5,931 bases of DNA from an uncultured Acetatifactor sp. (GTDB lineage Bacteria; Bacillota; Clostridia; Lachnospirales; Lachnospiraceae): NCBI GenBank assembly GCA_948496895.1, contig CAOOJO010000186.1:1-5931 (forward strand), written 5' to 3'. Under the pieces are notes generated by a model. It had not been told where the DNA came from, made no database searches, and saw only the letters and a list, made by a program, of their open reading frames with translations. The first letter of the stretch is position 1; each line of letters begins with the position of its first letter. Of this stretch, positions 1 through 5,931 are shown piece by piece. A program made the translations under genes and the position numbers.

Positions 1-1
1 C

Positions 2-664
2 ACCGTGGAGGAGGGCAACAGGCTGGTACGGTTCGACGACGAGGGAATCTTCGAGGAGGTGCTGGACAGGCTGGGAGAGATGCCTCTGCCGCCCTATATC
101 ACCCATAAGCTCCAGGACAGGAACCGCTACCAGACGGTCTACGCCAGGCATGAGGGCTCTGCCGCCGCGCCTACGGCGGGGCTTCATTTTACCAGAGAGC
201 TGCTGGCGCGGCTGGAGGAGAAGGGGGTAAAGCTGGCCTATGTGACCCTGCATGTGGGACTTGGGACATTCCGGCCTGTGAAGGAGGAGAACGTGCTGGA
301 GCACCATATGCACTCGGAGCATTACCAGGTGTCCCGGGAGACGGCGGACCTGATCAACGGCACCAAGGCCCGGGGCGGCCGGATCGTCTGCGTGGGGACG
401 ACCAGCTGCCGGACCCTGGAGAGCGCGGCGGACGACCAGGGCGTGGTGCATCCGGGCAGCGGGGATACGGACATCTTCATCTACCCCGGCTACCGGTTCC
501 GGGTGCTGGACGCTCTGATTACCAATTTCCACCTGCCGGAGTCCACGCTGATCATGCTGGTGTCCGCTTTGGCGGGGCGGGAGCATGTGCTGGCGGCCTA
601 TGAGGAGGCTGTCAGGGAGCGGTACCGGTTCTTCAGCTTCGGGGACGCCATGCTCGTCCGGTAA
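2..664 (+). CDS. queA: QueA, tRNA preQ1 ribosyltransferase-isomerase (5'-truncated)
   Basis: This is the C-terminal part of S-adenosylmethionine:tRNA ribosyltransferase-isomerase, a cytoplasmic enzyme. It transfers and isomerises the ribosyl group of SAM onto preQ1 at the wobble base of GUN-anticodon tRNAs, giving epoxyqueuosine. About 220 residues are visible against the usual length of roughly 340, so the first third lies left of the window. The frame is open to the edge, and the GTG at base 5 is internal, not the start. Family motifs in order are PPYI, the signature GSAAAPTAGLHFT (from about base 155), HVGLGTFRPV, GTTSCRTLES, DIFIYPGYRF, TNFHLPESTL and the C-terminal YRFFSFGDAML. The reading frame is intact to TAA at 662-664. 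A hairpin and then a new promoter follow, so it is probably transcribed separately from the downstream genes. Confidence 0.97.
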   Translation, partial: TVEEGNRLVRFDDEGIFEEVLDRLGEMPLPPYITHKLQDRNRYQTVYARHEGSAAAPTAGLHFTRELLARLEEKGVKLAYVTLHVGLGTFRPVKEENVLEHHMHSEHYQVSRETADLINGTKARGGRIVCVGTTSCRTLESAADDQGVVHPGSGDTDIFIYPGYRFRVLDALITNFHLPESTLIMLVSALAGREHVLAAYEEAVRERYRFFSFGDAMLVR

Positions 665-717
665 TGCCGGGATTGCGGCAAAACGGCAAAGGAATGACAG
701 ACAGGAGAGCGATGTAA

Positions 718-755
718 GGATCCCCGAATCCCGGCGTGTCAGGGTTCGGGGATTC
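718..755 (+). terminator. Hairpin after queA, probable terminator
   Basis: An inverted repeat pairs bases 718-731 with 742-755, giving a stem of about 14 bp with two G-T wobbles and a 10-base loop. The core pairing is ATCCCCGAA with TTCGGGGAT. It begins 53 bases after the queA stop and ends 44 bases before the next -35 box, where a terminator is expected. The run after the stem is only ATTCATTAG, not a proper U tract, so it is not a textbook intrinsic terminator. It could be a weak terminator or an mRNA 3'-end stabiliser. Confidence 0.55.
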
Positions 756-799
756 ATTAGTACAGAAAGTGGAATAAATCTGGAGCAAATCCCGGGCTA

Positions 800-827
800 T
801 TGACTTTGGTTGACAGGATGCTATAAT
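800..827 (+). promoter_or_regulatory. Sigma-A-type extended -10 promoter for the pel-like operon
   Basis: The -35 box TTGACT is at 800-805 and a perfect TATAAT is at 822-827, with a 16-base spacer. A TG at 819-820, one base before the -10 box, makes it an extended -10 promoter. Transcription would start near 833-836, giving a leader of about 47 bases before the ATG at 882. A second, perfect TTGACA lies at 810-815, only 6 bases from TATAAT, so it cannot be its -35. It could pair only with a poor -10 (TGTAAA at 834-839, 18-base spacer). The surrounding AT-rich patch stands out against GC-rich flanks. Confidence 0.8.
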
Positions 828-841
828 AAATAATGTAAAAC

Positions 842-855
842 GTTACTGTGATAAC
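842..855 (+). promoter_or_regulatory. Small inverted repeat just after the predicted start site
   Basis: GTTA at 842-845 and TAAC at 852-855 form a short dyad around a 6-base spacer, and the palindrome AACGTT (839-844) overlaps its left arm. Its place at about +7 to +20 would suit a repressor operator. The arms are short and no known regulator motif is recognised, so this may be chance. Confidence 0.2.
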
Positions 856-881
856 AGGAACAGACAGGCGGGGATGGGGAC

Positions 882-3059
882 ATGGTCGTATTATTGGTAG
901 GCGGCGGCAGCGTGCTGATGAACGCTATGATTGACAAGCTGAACAAGAACGGGCACAGGGTCTATCTGCTGACAGGGCAGAAGGAGAAGCGTTTTTCCTA
1001 CAGACATGTGTTCGAAAAATATAACTTTCCCTATGACAGCGGGAGCGTCAAGGATATCCTGGAGAGCGTGAGGCCGGACGTGACCATATTCACCGGGGCC
1101 TATGACACGAACTTCACATGGGAATCACCCAGGCAGGACGCGGTGCGGTACATGGCCGGGCTTATGAATATCCTTTCCGCCTGCAGCATGATGAGGAAGG
1201 GGCGGTTCCTGTATCTTTCCTCTCAGGAGGTATTCGGTGAATCCTACATAGACAACGTGGGGGAGGATGCCCCGCTGTCCCCCAGGGGATTCCGTGCCCT
1301 GGCTCTGGCCCAGGGGGAAGAGACCTGCGCCAATTACCGCAGGACCCAGGGGACGGACACAGTGATCCTGCGCCCGGATCATCTGTACTGGGTGCCGGAA
1401 AAAGGGAAAAAGGAGGACAATCCCTGCTTCCGGATGTGCCTGGAGGCGCTGAAGACCGGAAAGATTTCCGTCAACGAGAGAAACGTATTTTCCATGATTT
1501 ACCTTAACGACGCGGTGGAGCAGATTTATCAGCTCATCTGCGGGGAATCGCTGGAGCATTCCGTTTACCATATTTCTTCCATGGAAGAGATAGGGGAGAT
1601 GGAGATGGCGAAATTGATCTGTGAGGAGCTGGGTTCCGACATCGAAATCGTGGACAGTACGGTCGGTGCGGGAAACCGCCTGGTACTGGACGACAAAAGG
1701 TACATGGCGGGTTTCGATTCGAAGATATTCAACCATTACGATACTGGGGTGAAGCGGGTCGCCCAGTTCATGAAGCGCCATAGCGCGGCCTTCCTCTCCG
1801 AGGAGGACGCGGGAGGCGGCCTGGCCGTCAGGGCCTGGAACAATACCCGCAGAATCCTCAGGGCGTTATTCCCATATATCGAGAATCTGATATGCTTTAT
1901 CCCGTTTTTCCTGTTGTACAACAACGCGGCGAACAGCGCGTTCGTGGCGCGCCTGGATTTCTACCTGCTGTATGTGCTGCTCTTCGCGGTGGTCTACGGC
2001 CAGAGGCAGGCCATTTTCTCCGGCTTTCTGGCGGTCATCGGCTATATTGCGGGGCAGATGGGGGTTCGCAGCGGCTTTGAGGTGCTGGTGGACTACAATA
2101 CCTATGTGTGGATGGCCCAGCTATTCATCGTAGGGCTGGTGGTAGGGTATCTGAAGGATCAACTGAGCTTTGTCCAGAGCGAGCACAGGACCAGGATAGA
2201 ATATCTGCAGGGACAGCTGAAGGATATAGAGGAGATCAATGACAGCAATGTCCGGATGAAGCACAATTTCGAGTCCCAGGTGGTCAACCACAAGGACAGC
2301 CTGGGGAAAATCTATGAGATTTCCTCCACCCTGGAACAGTATGGCCCGGAGGAGGTGCTGTTCTACGCGGCGCAGGTACTCTCGAAGTTAATGGACTGTG
2401 AGGATGTGGCTGTATACACGGTGGCCAATGGGGATTACGCCAGACTGTTCTCCGCCACGTCGCCCCAGGCCCGCAAGATGGGCAATTCCATCAAATACAC
2501 CGCTATGGAGGAGATGTACGGGGAGCTGAAGGAAGGGCGGGTCTACATCAACCGGCGCATGGAGGAGAAGATGCCCATGATGGCCAGCGCCGTGTACTCC
2601 GAGGATAAGATGCAGTTGATCCTGATGCTCTGGGGCATACCCTGGGAGCGCATGACGCTGGGGGAGGCCAACCGCCTGACCATCGTAGGCTTCCTGATCC
2701 AGAACGCGGTGGTGCGCGCCAACCGCTATCTGGAGGCGCTTCGCAACCGCCGCTATGTGGAGGGGACGAACGTGCTGGACGAGAGCGCGTTCACCCAGCT
2801 TGCGAAAGCGTTCTTCGACGCCAGGGAGAAGGGCCTTACGGAGTACGTGCTGCTGGAGATTCTCACGGAGGACGAGAACTATGAGAACGTGGGGAAGACC
2901 CTGGGCAACGCCATCCGGCAGACGGATTATCTGGGCATCCTGAAAGAAGGGAAGCTCTATGCCCTTCTGTCCAACACGAACAAGGACAATATCAACGGCA
3001 TTCGAGAGCGCTTCCGGAGCGCGGGCTATGAATGCCGCGTGGAGGAGGCGGTGATATGA
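882..3059 (+). CDS. pelD: SDR-PelD fusion: epimerase-like domain, 4 TM, GAF, degenerate GGDEF c-di-GMP receptor
   Basis: This 725-residue inner-membrane protein is the probable c-di-GMP receptor of a Pel-type exopolysaccharide synthase. Residues 1-300 resemble an extended SDR/NAD-dependent epimerase: beta strand MVVLLVGGG, then FLYLSSQEVFG (113-119). The glycine motif is eroded (G8, V11, N14), and the YxxxK catalytic pair reads R135-GFR-A139 in the context PLSPRGFRA, so catalysis is doubtful. Four membrane helices follow at about 330-348, 358-374, 377-395 and 406-424, then a charged helical linker (425-470), a GAF domain (about 488-612), a connecting helix and a GGDEF-like domain (about 628-725). 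The GGDEF domain keeps the inhibitory-site motif R679-QT-D682, but the GGDEF signature five residues later reads KEGKL. TM4-GAF-degenerate GGDEF with an intact RxxD is the hallmark of PelD. The start ATG has a partial Shine-Dalgarno, AGGCGGGG at 866-873, 8 bases upstream. The stop overlaps the next start (ATGA). The SDR fusion is absent from Pseudomonas PelD. Confidence 0.88.
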   Translation: MVVLLVGGGSVLMNAMIDKLNKNGHRVYLLTGQKEKRFSYRHVFEKYNFPYDSGSVKDILESVRPDVTIFTGAYDTNFTWESPRQDAVRYMAGLMNILSACSMMRKGRFLYLSSQEVFGESYIDNVGEDAPLSPRGFRALALAQGEETCANYRRTQGTDTVILRPDHLYWVPEKGKKEDNPCFRMCLEALKTGKISVNERNVFSMIYLNDAVEQIYQLICGESLEHSVYHISSMEEIGEMEMAKLICEELGSDIEIVDSTVGAGNRLVLDDKRYMAGFDSKIFNHYDTGVKRVAQFMKRHSAAFLSEEDAGGGLAVRAWNNTRRILRALFPYIENLICFIPFFLLYNNAANSAFVARLDFYLLYVLLFAVVYGQRQAIFSGFLAVIGYIAGQMGVRSGFEVLVDYNTYVWMAQLFIVGLVVGYLKDQLSFVQSEHRTRIEYLQGQLKDIEEINDSNVRMKHNFESQVVNHKDSLGKIYEISSTLEQYGPEEVLFYAAQVLSKLMDCEDVAVYTVANGDYARLFSATSPQARKMGNSIKYTAMEEMYGELKEGRVYINRRMEEKMPMMASAVYSEDKMQLILMLWGIPWERMTLGEANRLTIVGFLIQNAVVRANRYLEALRNRRYVEGTNVLDESAFTQLAKAFFDAREKGLTEYVLLEILTEDENYENVGKTLGNAIRQTDYLGILKEGKLYALLSNTNKDNINGIRERFRSAGYECRVEEAVI
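3041..3048 (+). promoter_or_regulatory. Shine-Dalgarno deciding the pelE-like start
   Basis: GGAGGAGG lies 7 bases before the ATG at 3056, inside the last codons of the pelD-like gene. This strong site, with the ATGA stop/start overlap, fixes the start at 3056. The ATG at 3032 in the same frame has no comparable site. Confidence 0.8.
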
Positions 3060-4018
3060 TTCTGGCGAGGGATGAGCGCATTTTCCTGATCGTGCTTCTG
3101 GTGAATCTGGTGGTGGCGCTGGTCTACCTGCTGGCAGGGGCGCTGTTCATCGTGCCCGCCCACGCGGCGGCGACAGACCGGGAGAAGGAGGAATTCCTGT
3201 ATGACAACCGGAGGACTTATCTGCTCCGGTTCCTGGTGATGCTGCTATGTCCGGTGATCGGGCCGCTGTTCTTCTTTATGGGGCAGCTCTTCTACCTGCT
3301 GGTATTCTGGAGGGACGTGGACCTGGCGGATGTGATATTCAGCAAGGAGCGGGTCAGGACCCATATGAAGGCGGACGAGGAGCGGGAGCGGGACATCATC
3401 CCCCTGGAGGAGGCCATTTTGGTCAACGAGAAAAAGGATCTGCGCATGGTGATGATGAACGTGATCAAGGAGGATATCCGCAACTCCCTGGCCTCCATCA
3501 CGCTGGCGCTGGACAGCGAGGACTCCGAGGCCTCCCACTACGCGGCGGCGGTGCTCTCCGATGAGCTGAACAAATTCCGCCTCTATGTGCAGAAGCTGTG
3601 GCGGCGGATTCAGGAGGAGGAGCCGGGCGAGACGGAGTGCGAGGAGATCCTTCTGGACTATATGGACAATATCCTGCGGCAGCGCATCTTTTCCAGCCAT
3701 GAACAGCGGAAATTCGTCAATATATTGACGGAAACAGCGGAATCCCTCTATCAGAAGGACGCGGCCAGGCTTACTCTGGGGCGCTATGAGGAGGTGTGCC
3801 TGCGGGCGCTGGAGATAAAGGACTTCGACTGCACGGCAAAGTGGTGCGGGCGGATGAAGGAGCAGTTCCCGGAGGAGCTTCCCTCCTATGCCTGCAGGCT
3901 GAAGCTGTGCTTTGCCAGGCAGGACAGAGAGGGCTTCTTCGAGGCGCTGGAGGCCCTGAAGAAGTCCAATGTGGTGATCGACAATGAGACGCTGGAGCTG
4001 ATTCGCATCTTTAGCTGA
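3056..4018 (+). CDS. pelE: PelE-like membrane protein with alpha-solenoid (TPR-like) domain
   Basis: This 320-residue protein begins with a membrane helix (about 9-33), a short charged loop, and one long or paired hydrophobic segment (about 57-85). A wholly helical, charged cytoplasmic region follows to the C-terminus. PelE of Gram-negative bacteria has the same plan, two membrane helices then TPR repeats, and works with PelD at the inner membrane to support the glycosyltransferase PelF. Distinctive stretches here are IIPLEEAILVNEKKDLR (114-130) and SEASHYAAAVLSDEL (157-171). Helical-pair repeats run from about 205 to 320, including LGRYEEVCLRALEIKDF and REGFFEALEALKKSN, which have TPR-like spacing. 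The start overlaps the pelD-like stop by ATGA, so translation is probably coupled, which fits two subunits of one complex. The assignment rests on architecture and position beside the PelD-like gene; individual TPR motifs are too divergent to call by eye. Confidence 0.78.
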   Translation: MILARDERIFLIVLLVNLVVALVYLLAGALFIVPAHAAATDREKEEFLYDNRRTYLLRFLVMLLCPVIGPLFFFMGQLFYLLVFWRDVDLADVIFSKERVRTHMKADEERERDIIPLEEAILVNEKKDLRMVMMNVIKEDIRNSLASITLALDSEDSEASHYAAAVLSDELNKFRLYVQKLWRRIQEEEPGETECEEILLDYMDNILRQRIFSSHEQRKFVNILTETAESLYQKDAARLTLGRYEEVCLRALEIKDFDCTAKWCGRMKEQFPEELPSYACRLKLCFARQDREGFFEALEALKKSNVVIDNETLELIRIFS

Positions 4019-4023
4019 GACAG

Positions 4024-4037
4024 GTCCCGCATGGGAC
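4024..4037 (+). other. Small perfect hairpin between pelE-like gene and next gene
   Basis: GTCCC (4024-4028) and GGGAC (4033-4037) flank the four-base loop GCAT, six bases after the stop codon at 4016-4018. No T tract follows, so it is unlikely to end transcription. It could mark a processing or stability site in the operon mRNA, or be chance, as the stem is only 5 bp. Confidence 0.3.
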
Positions 4038-4064
4038 AGACTGTGGAAAGGCACGGGTTTTGAG

Positions 4065-5931
4065 ATGTCAATGACAATGCTTACGATATTGCAGACCATA
4101 GGGGTGGCGGCGGCCTATCTGGCGGTGACGCTTGTGCTGCCCTGGGCCCTGCTGCGCGGAAGGCTGAAATCCTTTCGACTGCCCGCCAGGTTCATGACCT
4201 ATTTCATGATTGGAAATTTCTACTGCATGAATCTGGTGTACCTGCTACAGCTCCTCCATATTTCCTCCCGGCTGACATTGATTCTGGGGACGCTTGCCCC
4301 CTTCATCGGGGTGGCGGCAGTTCAATGGAAGAAATCCTTCGGCGCGCGGCTGGGGCGTTGCCTGGAGCGTCTGCGGATGGTCTCGGAGGGGCAGCTTGGC
4401 CGCAGGACGCTGCTGCTGCGCCTGGGGAAGCGGATCGGGCGGCTGTCCTCCGGATGGCTTGGGAAGTGGCTGGCGCCCCGCTGGCTGGAAGCCCTGCTGG
4501 CGGCGGGGACTGTGGCCCTGATCCTCTACATATACGGGACGAACACGGTCAATGTGTACGGATATTGTTCTTCCGACATGGTGCTGCACAATTATTGGAT
4601 CAACCATATGGAGAACAACAATATCTTCGTGGACGGCGTCTATCCCTTCGGCTTCCACTGCGTGATCTATTACCTGCATGAGGTTTTCGCCATTCCCACC
4701 TATGTGCTGCTGCGGGTGTTCGCGCTGGCCCAGACGCTGATGATTCATCTGATGCTTCTGAGCTTCCTGCGGCTGCTGTGCAAGGCGAAATATACGCCTT
4801 ATATCGGCGTCATGGCCTATGTGATGTCCGGCGTTTTCTATCAGTATACCTATTACCGGTATTACGCGGCCCTGCCCCAGGAATATGGGATGATCTTCAT
4901 ACTCCCGGCGGCCTGGTTCGCCATCGCCTTTCTGCGGGAGAAGGACTTCATTCCTGTGGTCAAAAAAGAGGTATCCGAGGAGCAGAAAGAGGGACAGAAG
5001 CGTCAGGGTCCGGCTTTCCGGGGACTGTTTCGAAGGAAGCTGCGGGCTACCAGGGAAGCCAGGTGGAATCTGGCGCTGTTTGCCATCGCTATCTCCATGA
5101 CCCTGACAGTCCATTTCTACGATACCATAGCGGCGGGGCTGCTGTGCCTTGGGATAGGCGTGGGGTTCGCCTTCCGGTGTCTGCGGTGGCGGTATCTGAA
5201 GCGTCTGATGCTGGCGGGGGTCACCGGCATCCTGATTGCGGTGCTTCCCATGGGGGCGGCCTACGCCATGGGGCGGCCTTTGCAGGGTTCCCTGTACTGG
5301 GGCATGAACATGCTCTCCTCCGGCGGCGGAGACAGCGGCGTGGAGGAAAAGAGCGCGTCCGGAACGGATGGAAAAAAGGAAGACGGCGGGACGGAGAGCG
5401 GCGAGAAAAAAGCGCCCCAAAAAGAGGCTTTGTCCCGGAAGCTTGAAAGAGGGCTTGTCTGCGTCCTGGGGGAGCTGAAATATTATGTTACGAACGACAG
5501 CATGGACGTGGCCTGGTTCATGCTGGGAAGCGTTGCCGCGGTCCTGGCGCTGGGGGTATTGTGGCTGATCCTGCGCAGGCCGGATTACGGGGGCGCGCTG
5601 ATTTCCGTGGGCGTGTACATGGGGGTGCTGTGCGTCCTTCAGGCATCGTCAAAGCTGGGGCTTCCGCAATTGATAGAAGTATCACGGTATTCCGTTTATA
5701 TCGGGTATGGCCTTCCCATCGTATGGGGCCTGTGCCTGGACGCGGCGCTGTATCTGCTGTTCCGGGAGAAGCGGGCCATCAACCTGGGCGCCGTGGCGGC
5801 CCTGGCCGCGGCCTGCGTGGCGGTGGCGGTGACAGGCGTCAGGAGGCCCGCATGCCTGAGCGCCTATGAATCCAACGAGGCCATACTGTGCCTGACCAAT
5901 ATCCTGCGGGAGAACAGGGGGAACACCTCCT
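4065..5931 (+). CDS. Polytopic membrane protein with GT-C glycosyltransferase-like features (3'-truncated)
   Basis: The frame is open from ATG 4065 to the right edge: 622 residues and no stop. ATGs at 4071 and 4077 are alternative starts. GGAAAGG at 4045-4051 is the only plausible ribosome site and sits 13 bases before the first ATG. Hydrophobic helices lie at about 6-30, 43-64 and 69-87, then a basic, Arg-rich cytoplasmic stretch (88-142), a helix at about 143-162, and many more helices. The loop after that helix reads YCSSDMVLHNYWI (D171), then VYPFGFHCVIYYLH (Y193-H198). An acidic residue in the first outer loop followed by a YPxGFH-type segment is typical of GT-C-fold polyprenol-phosphate-sugar transferases, so a sugar-transfer or polymer-handling role is possible. 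Charged, low-complexity loops occupy about 299-335 and 420-455. It lies 46 bases after the pelE-like gene on the same strand, so is probably in the operon. It is not PelA, B, C, F or G. No specific family can be named with certainty. Confidence 0.8.
   Translation, partial: MSMTMLTILQTIGVAAAYLAVTLVLPWALLRGRLKSFRLPARFMTYFMIGNFYCMNLVYLLQLLHISSRLTLILGTLAPFIGVAAVQWKKSFGARLGRCLERLRMVSEGQLGRRTLLLRLGKRIGRLSSGWLGKWLAPRWLEALLAAGTVALILYIYGTNTVNVYGYCSSDMVLHNYWINHMENNNIFVDGVYPFGFHCVIYYLHEVFAIPTYVLLRVFALAQTLMIHLMLLSFLRLLCKAKYTPYIGVMAYVMSGVFYQYTYYRYYAALPQEYGMIFILPAAWFAIAFLREKDFIPVVKKEVSEEQKEGQKRQGPAFRGLFRRKLRATREARWNLALFAIAISMTLTVHFYDTIAAGLLCLGIGVGFAFRCLRWRYLKRLMLAGVTGILIAVLPMGAAYAMGRPLQGSLYWGMNMLSSGGGDSGVEEKSASGTDGKKEDGGTESGEKKAPQKEALSRKLERGLVCVLGELKYYVTNDSMDVAWFMLGSVAAVLALGVLWLILRRPDYGGALISVGVYMGVLCVLQASSKLGLPQLIEVSRYSVYIGYGLPIVWGLCLDAALYLLFREKRAINLGAVAALAAACVAVAVTGVRRPACLSAYESNEAILCLTNILRENRGNTS

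Noticed and set aside
585..803. 72-codon plus-strand frame overlapping the queA end
   Set aside because: It starts inside queA in another frame, runs through the hairpin and ends in the promoter -35 region. The product is low-complexity Ser/Arg/Gly-rich with no ribosome site.
828..881. c-di-GMP riboswitch in the operon leader
   Set aside because: The predicted leader is only about 47 bases, too short for either known c-di-GMP riboswitch class, and no matching core sequence is seen.
1125..1781. 218-codon open frame on the minus strand over the SDR domain
   Set aside because: The plus frame gives a clear Rossmann-like protein; the minus translation has no domain features.
882..1790. N-terminal region as a separate GalE-type epimerase gene
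   Set aside because: There is no stop, ribosome site or start at the junction with the membrane region; the frame is continuous to 3059. The catalytic Tyr and Lys are also missing.
3032..3058. ATG at 3032 as the pelE-like start
   Set aside because: It would add MPRGGGGD, derived from the Shine-Dalgarno run itself, and overlap the upstream gene by 28 bases. ATG 3056 has ideal ribosome-site spacing and an ATGA overlap.
2763..3059. C-terminal GGDEF domain as an active diguanylate cyclase
   Set aside because: The catalytic signature reads KEGKL in place of GGDEF, so c-di-GMP synthesis is not expected.
3245..4099. 284-codon open frame on the minus strand over the pelE-like gene
   Set aside because: It is an antisense shadow: Leu/Gln/His/Arg-rich composition and no recognisable motif, while the plus-strand frame has a strong ribosome site and a coherent architecture.
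4245..5420. 391-codon open frame on the minus strand
   Set aside because: It lies wholly inside the membrane-protein gene. Its product is Pro-, Gln-, His- and Arg-rich with no domain, as expected for the antisense of a Leu/Gly/Trp-rich GC-rich gene, and it lacks a promoter or ribosome site.

Overview
The window reads as a fragment of a Gram-positive, moderately high-GC Clostridia genome, probably Lachnospiraceae-like. This is inferred from the G/C-ending codons, the consensus sigma-A-type extended -10 promoter and the gene content; no 16S or other decisive marker is present. All real genes lie on the + strand.

Layout. (1) Bases 1-664 hold the C-terminal two thirds of queA, the housekeeping enzyme of tRNA queuosine synthesis, cut by the left window edge. 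(2) Bases 665-881 are a short intergenic region. It has a strong GC-rich hairpin after queA and then a clear promoter (TTGACT, 16-base spacer, TGcTATAAT) that starts a new transcription unit. (3) Bases 882-3059 encode a 725-residue multidomain protein: an N-terminal epimerase-like SDR (Rossmann) domain, four membrane helices, a helical linker, a GAF domain and a degenerate GGDEF domain that keeps the c-di-GMP inhibitory-site RxxD motif. The C-terminal 400 residues have the architecture of PelD, the c-di-GMP receptor for Pel exopolysaccharide synthesis. (4) Bases 3056-4018, overlapping by ATGA, encode a PelE-like protein with membrane helices followed by an alpha-solenoid. (5) Bases 4065-5931 encode a large polytopic membrane protein open at the right edge. 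It has a GT-C-glycosyltransferase-like first loop (an Asp-containing SSD motif, then YPFGFH).

Reading as a system. The three genes look like the start of a clostridial pel-like exopolysaccharide operon: PelD-like receptor, PelE-like scaffold, then a membrane protein that is not one of the classical Pel components. PelF, PelG and a deacetylase/hydrolase would be expected downstream but are outside the window. The most unusual points are the fusion of an SDR domain to PelD, the apparent loss of that domain's catalytic Tyr and Lys and of part of its dinucleotide-binding glycine motif (suggesting a sensor or scaffold, not an enzyme), and the GT-C-like protein next to pelE. Together they suggest that synthesis may be gated by c-di-GMP and possibly by a nucleotide or sugar-nucleotide ligand. 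That last step is inference.
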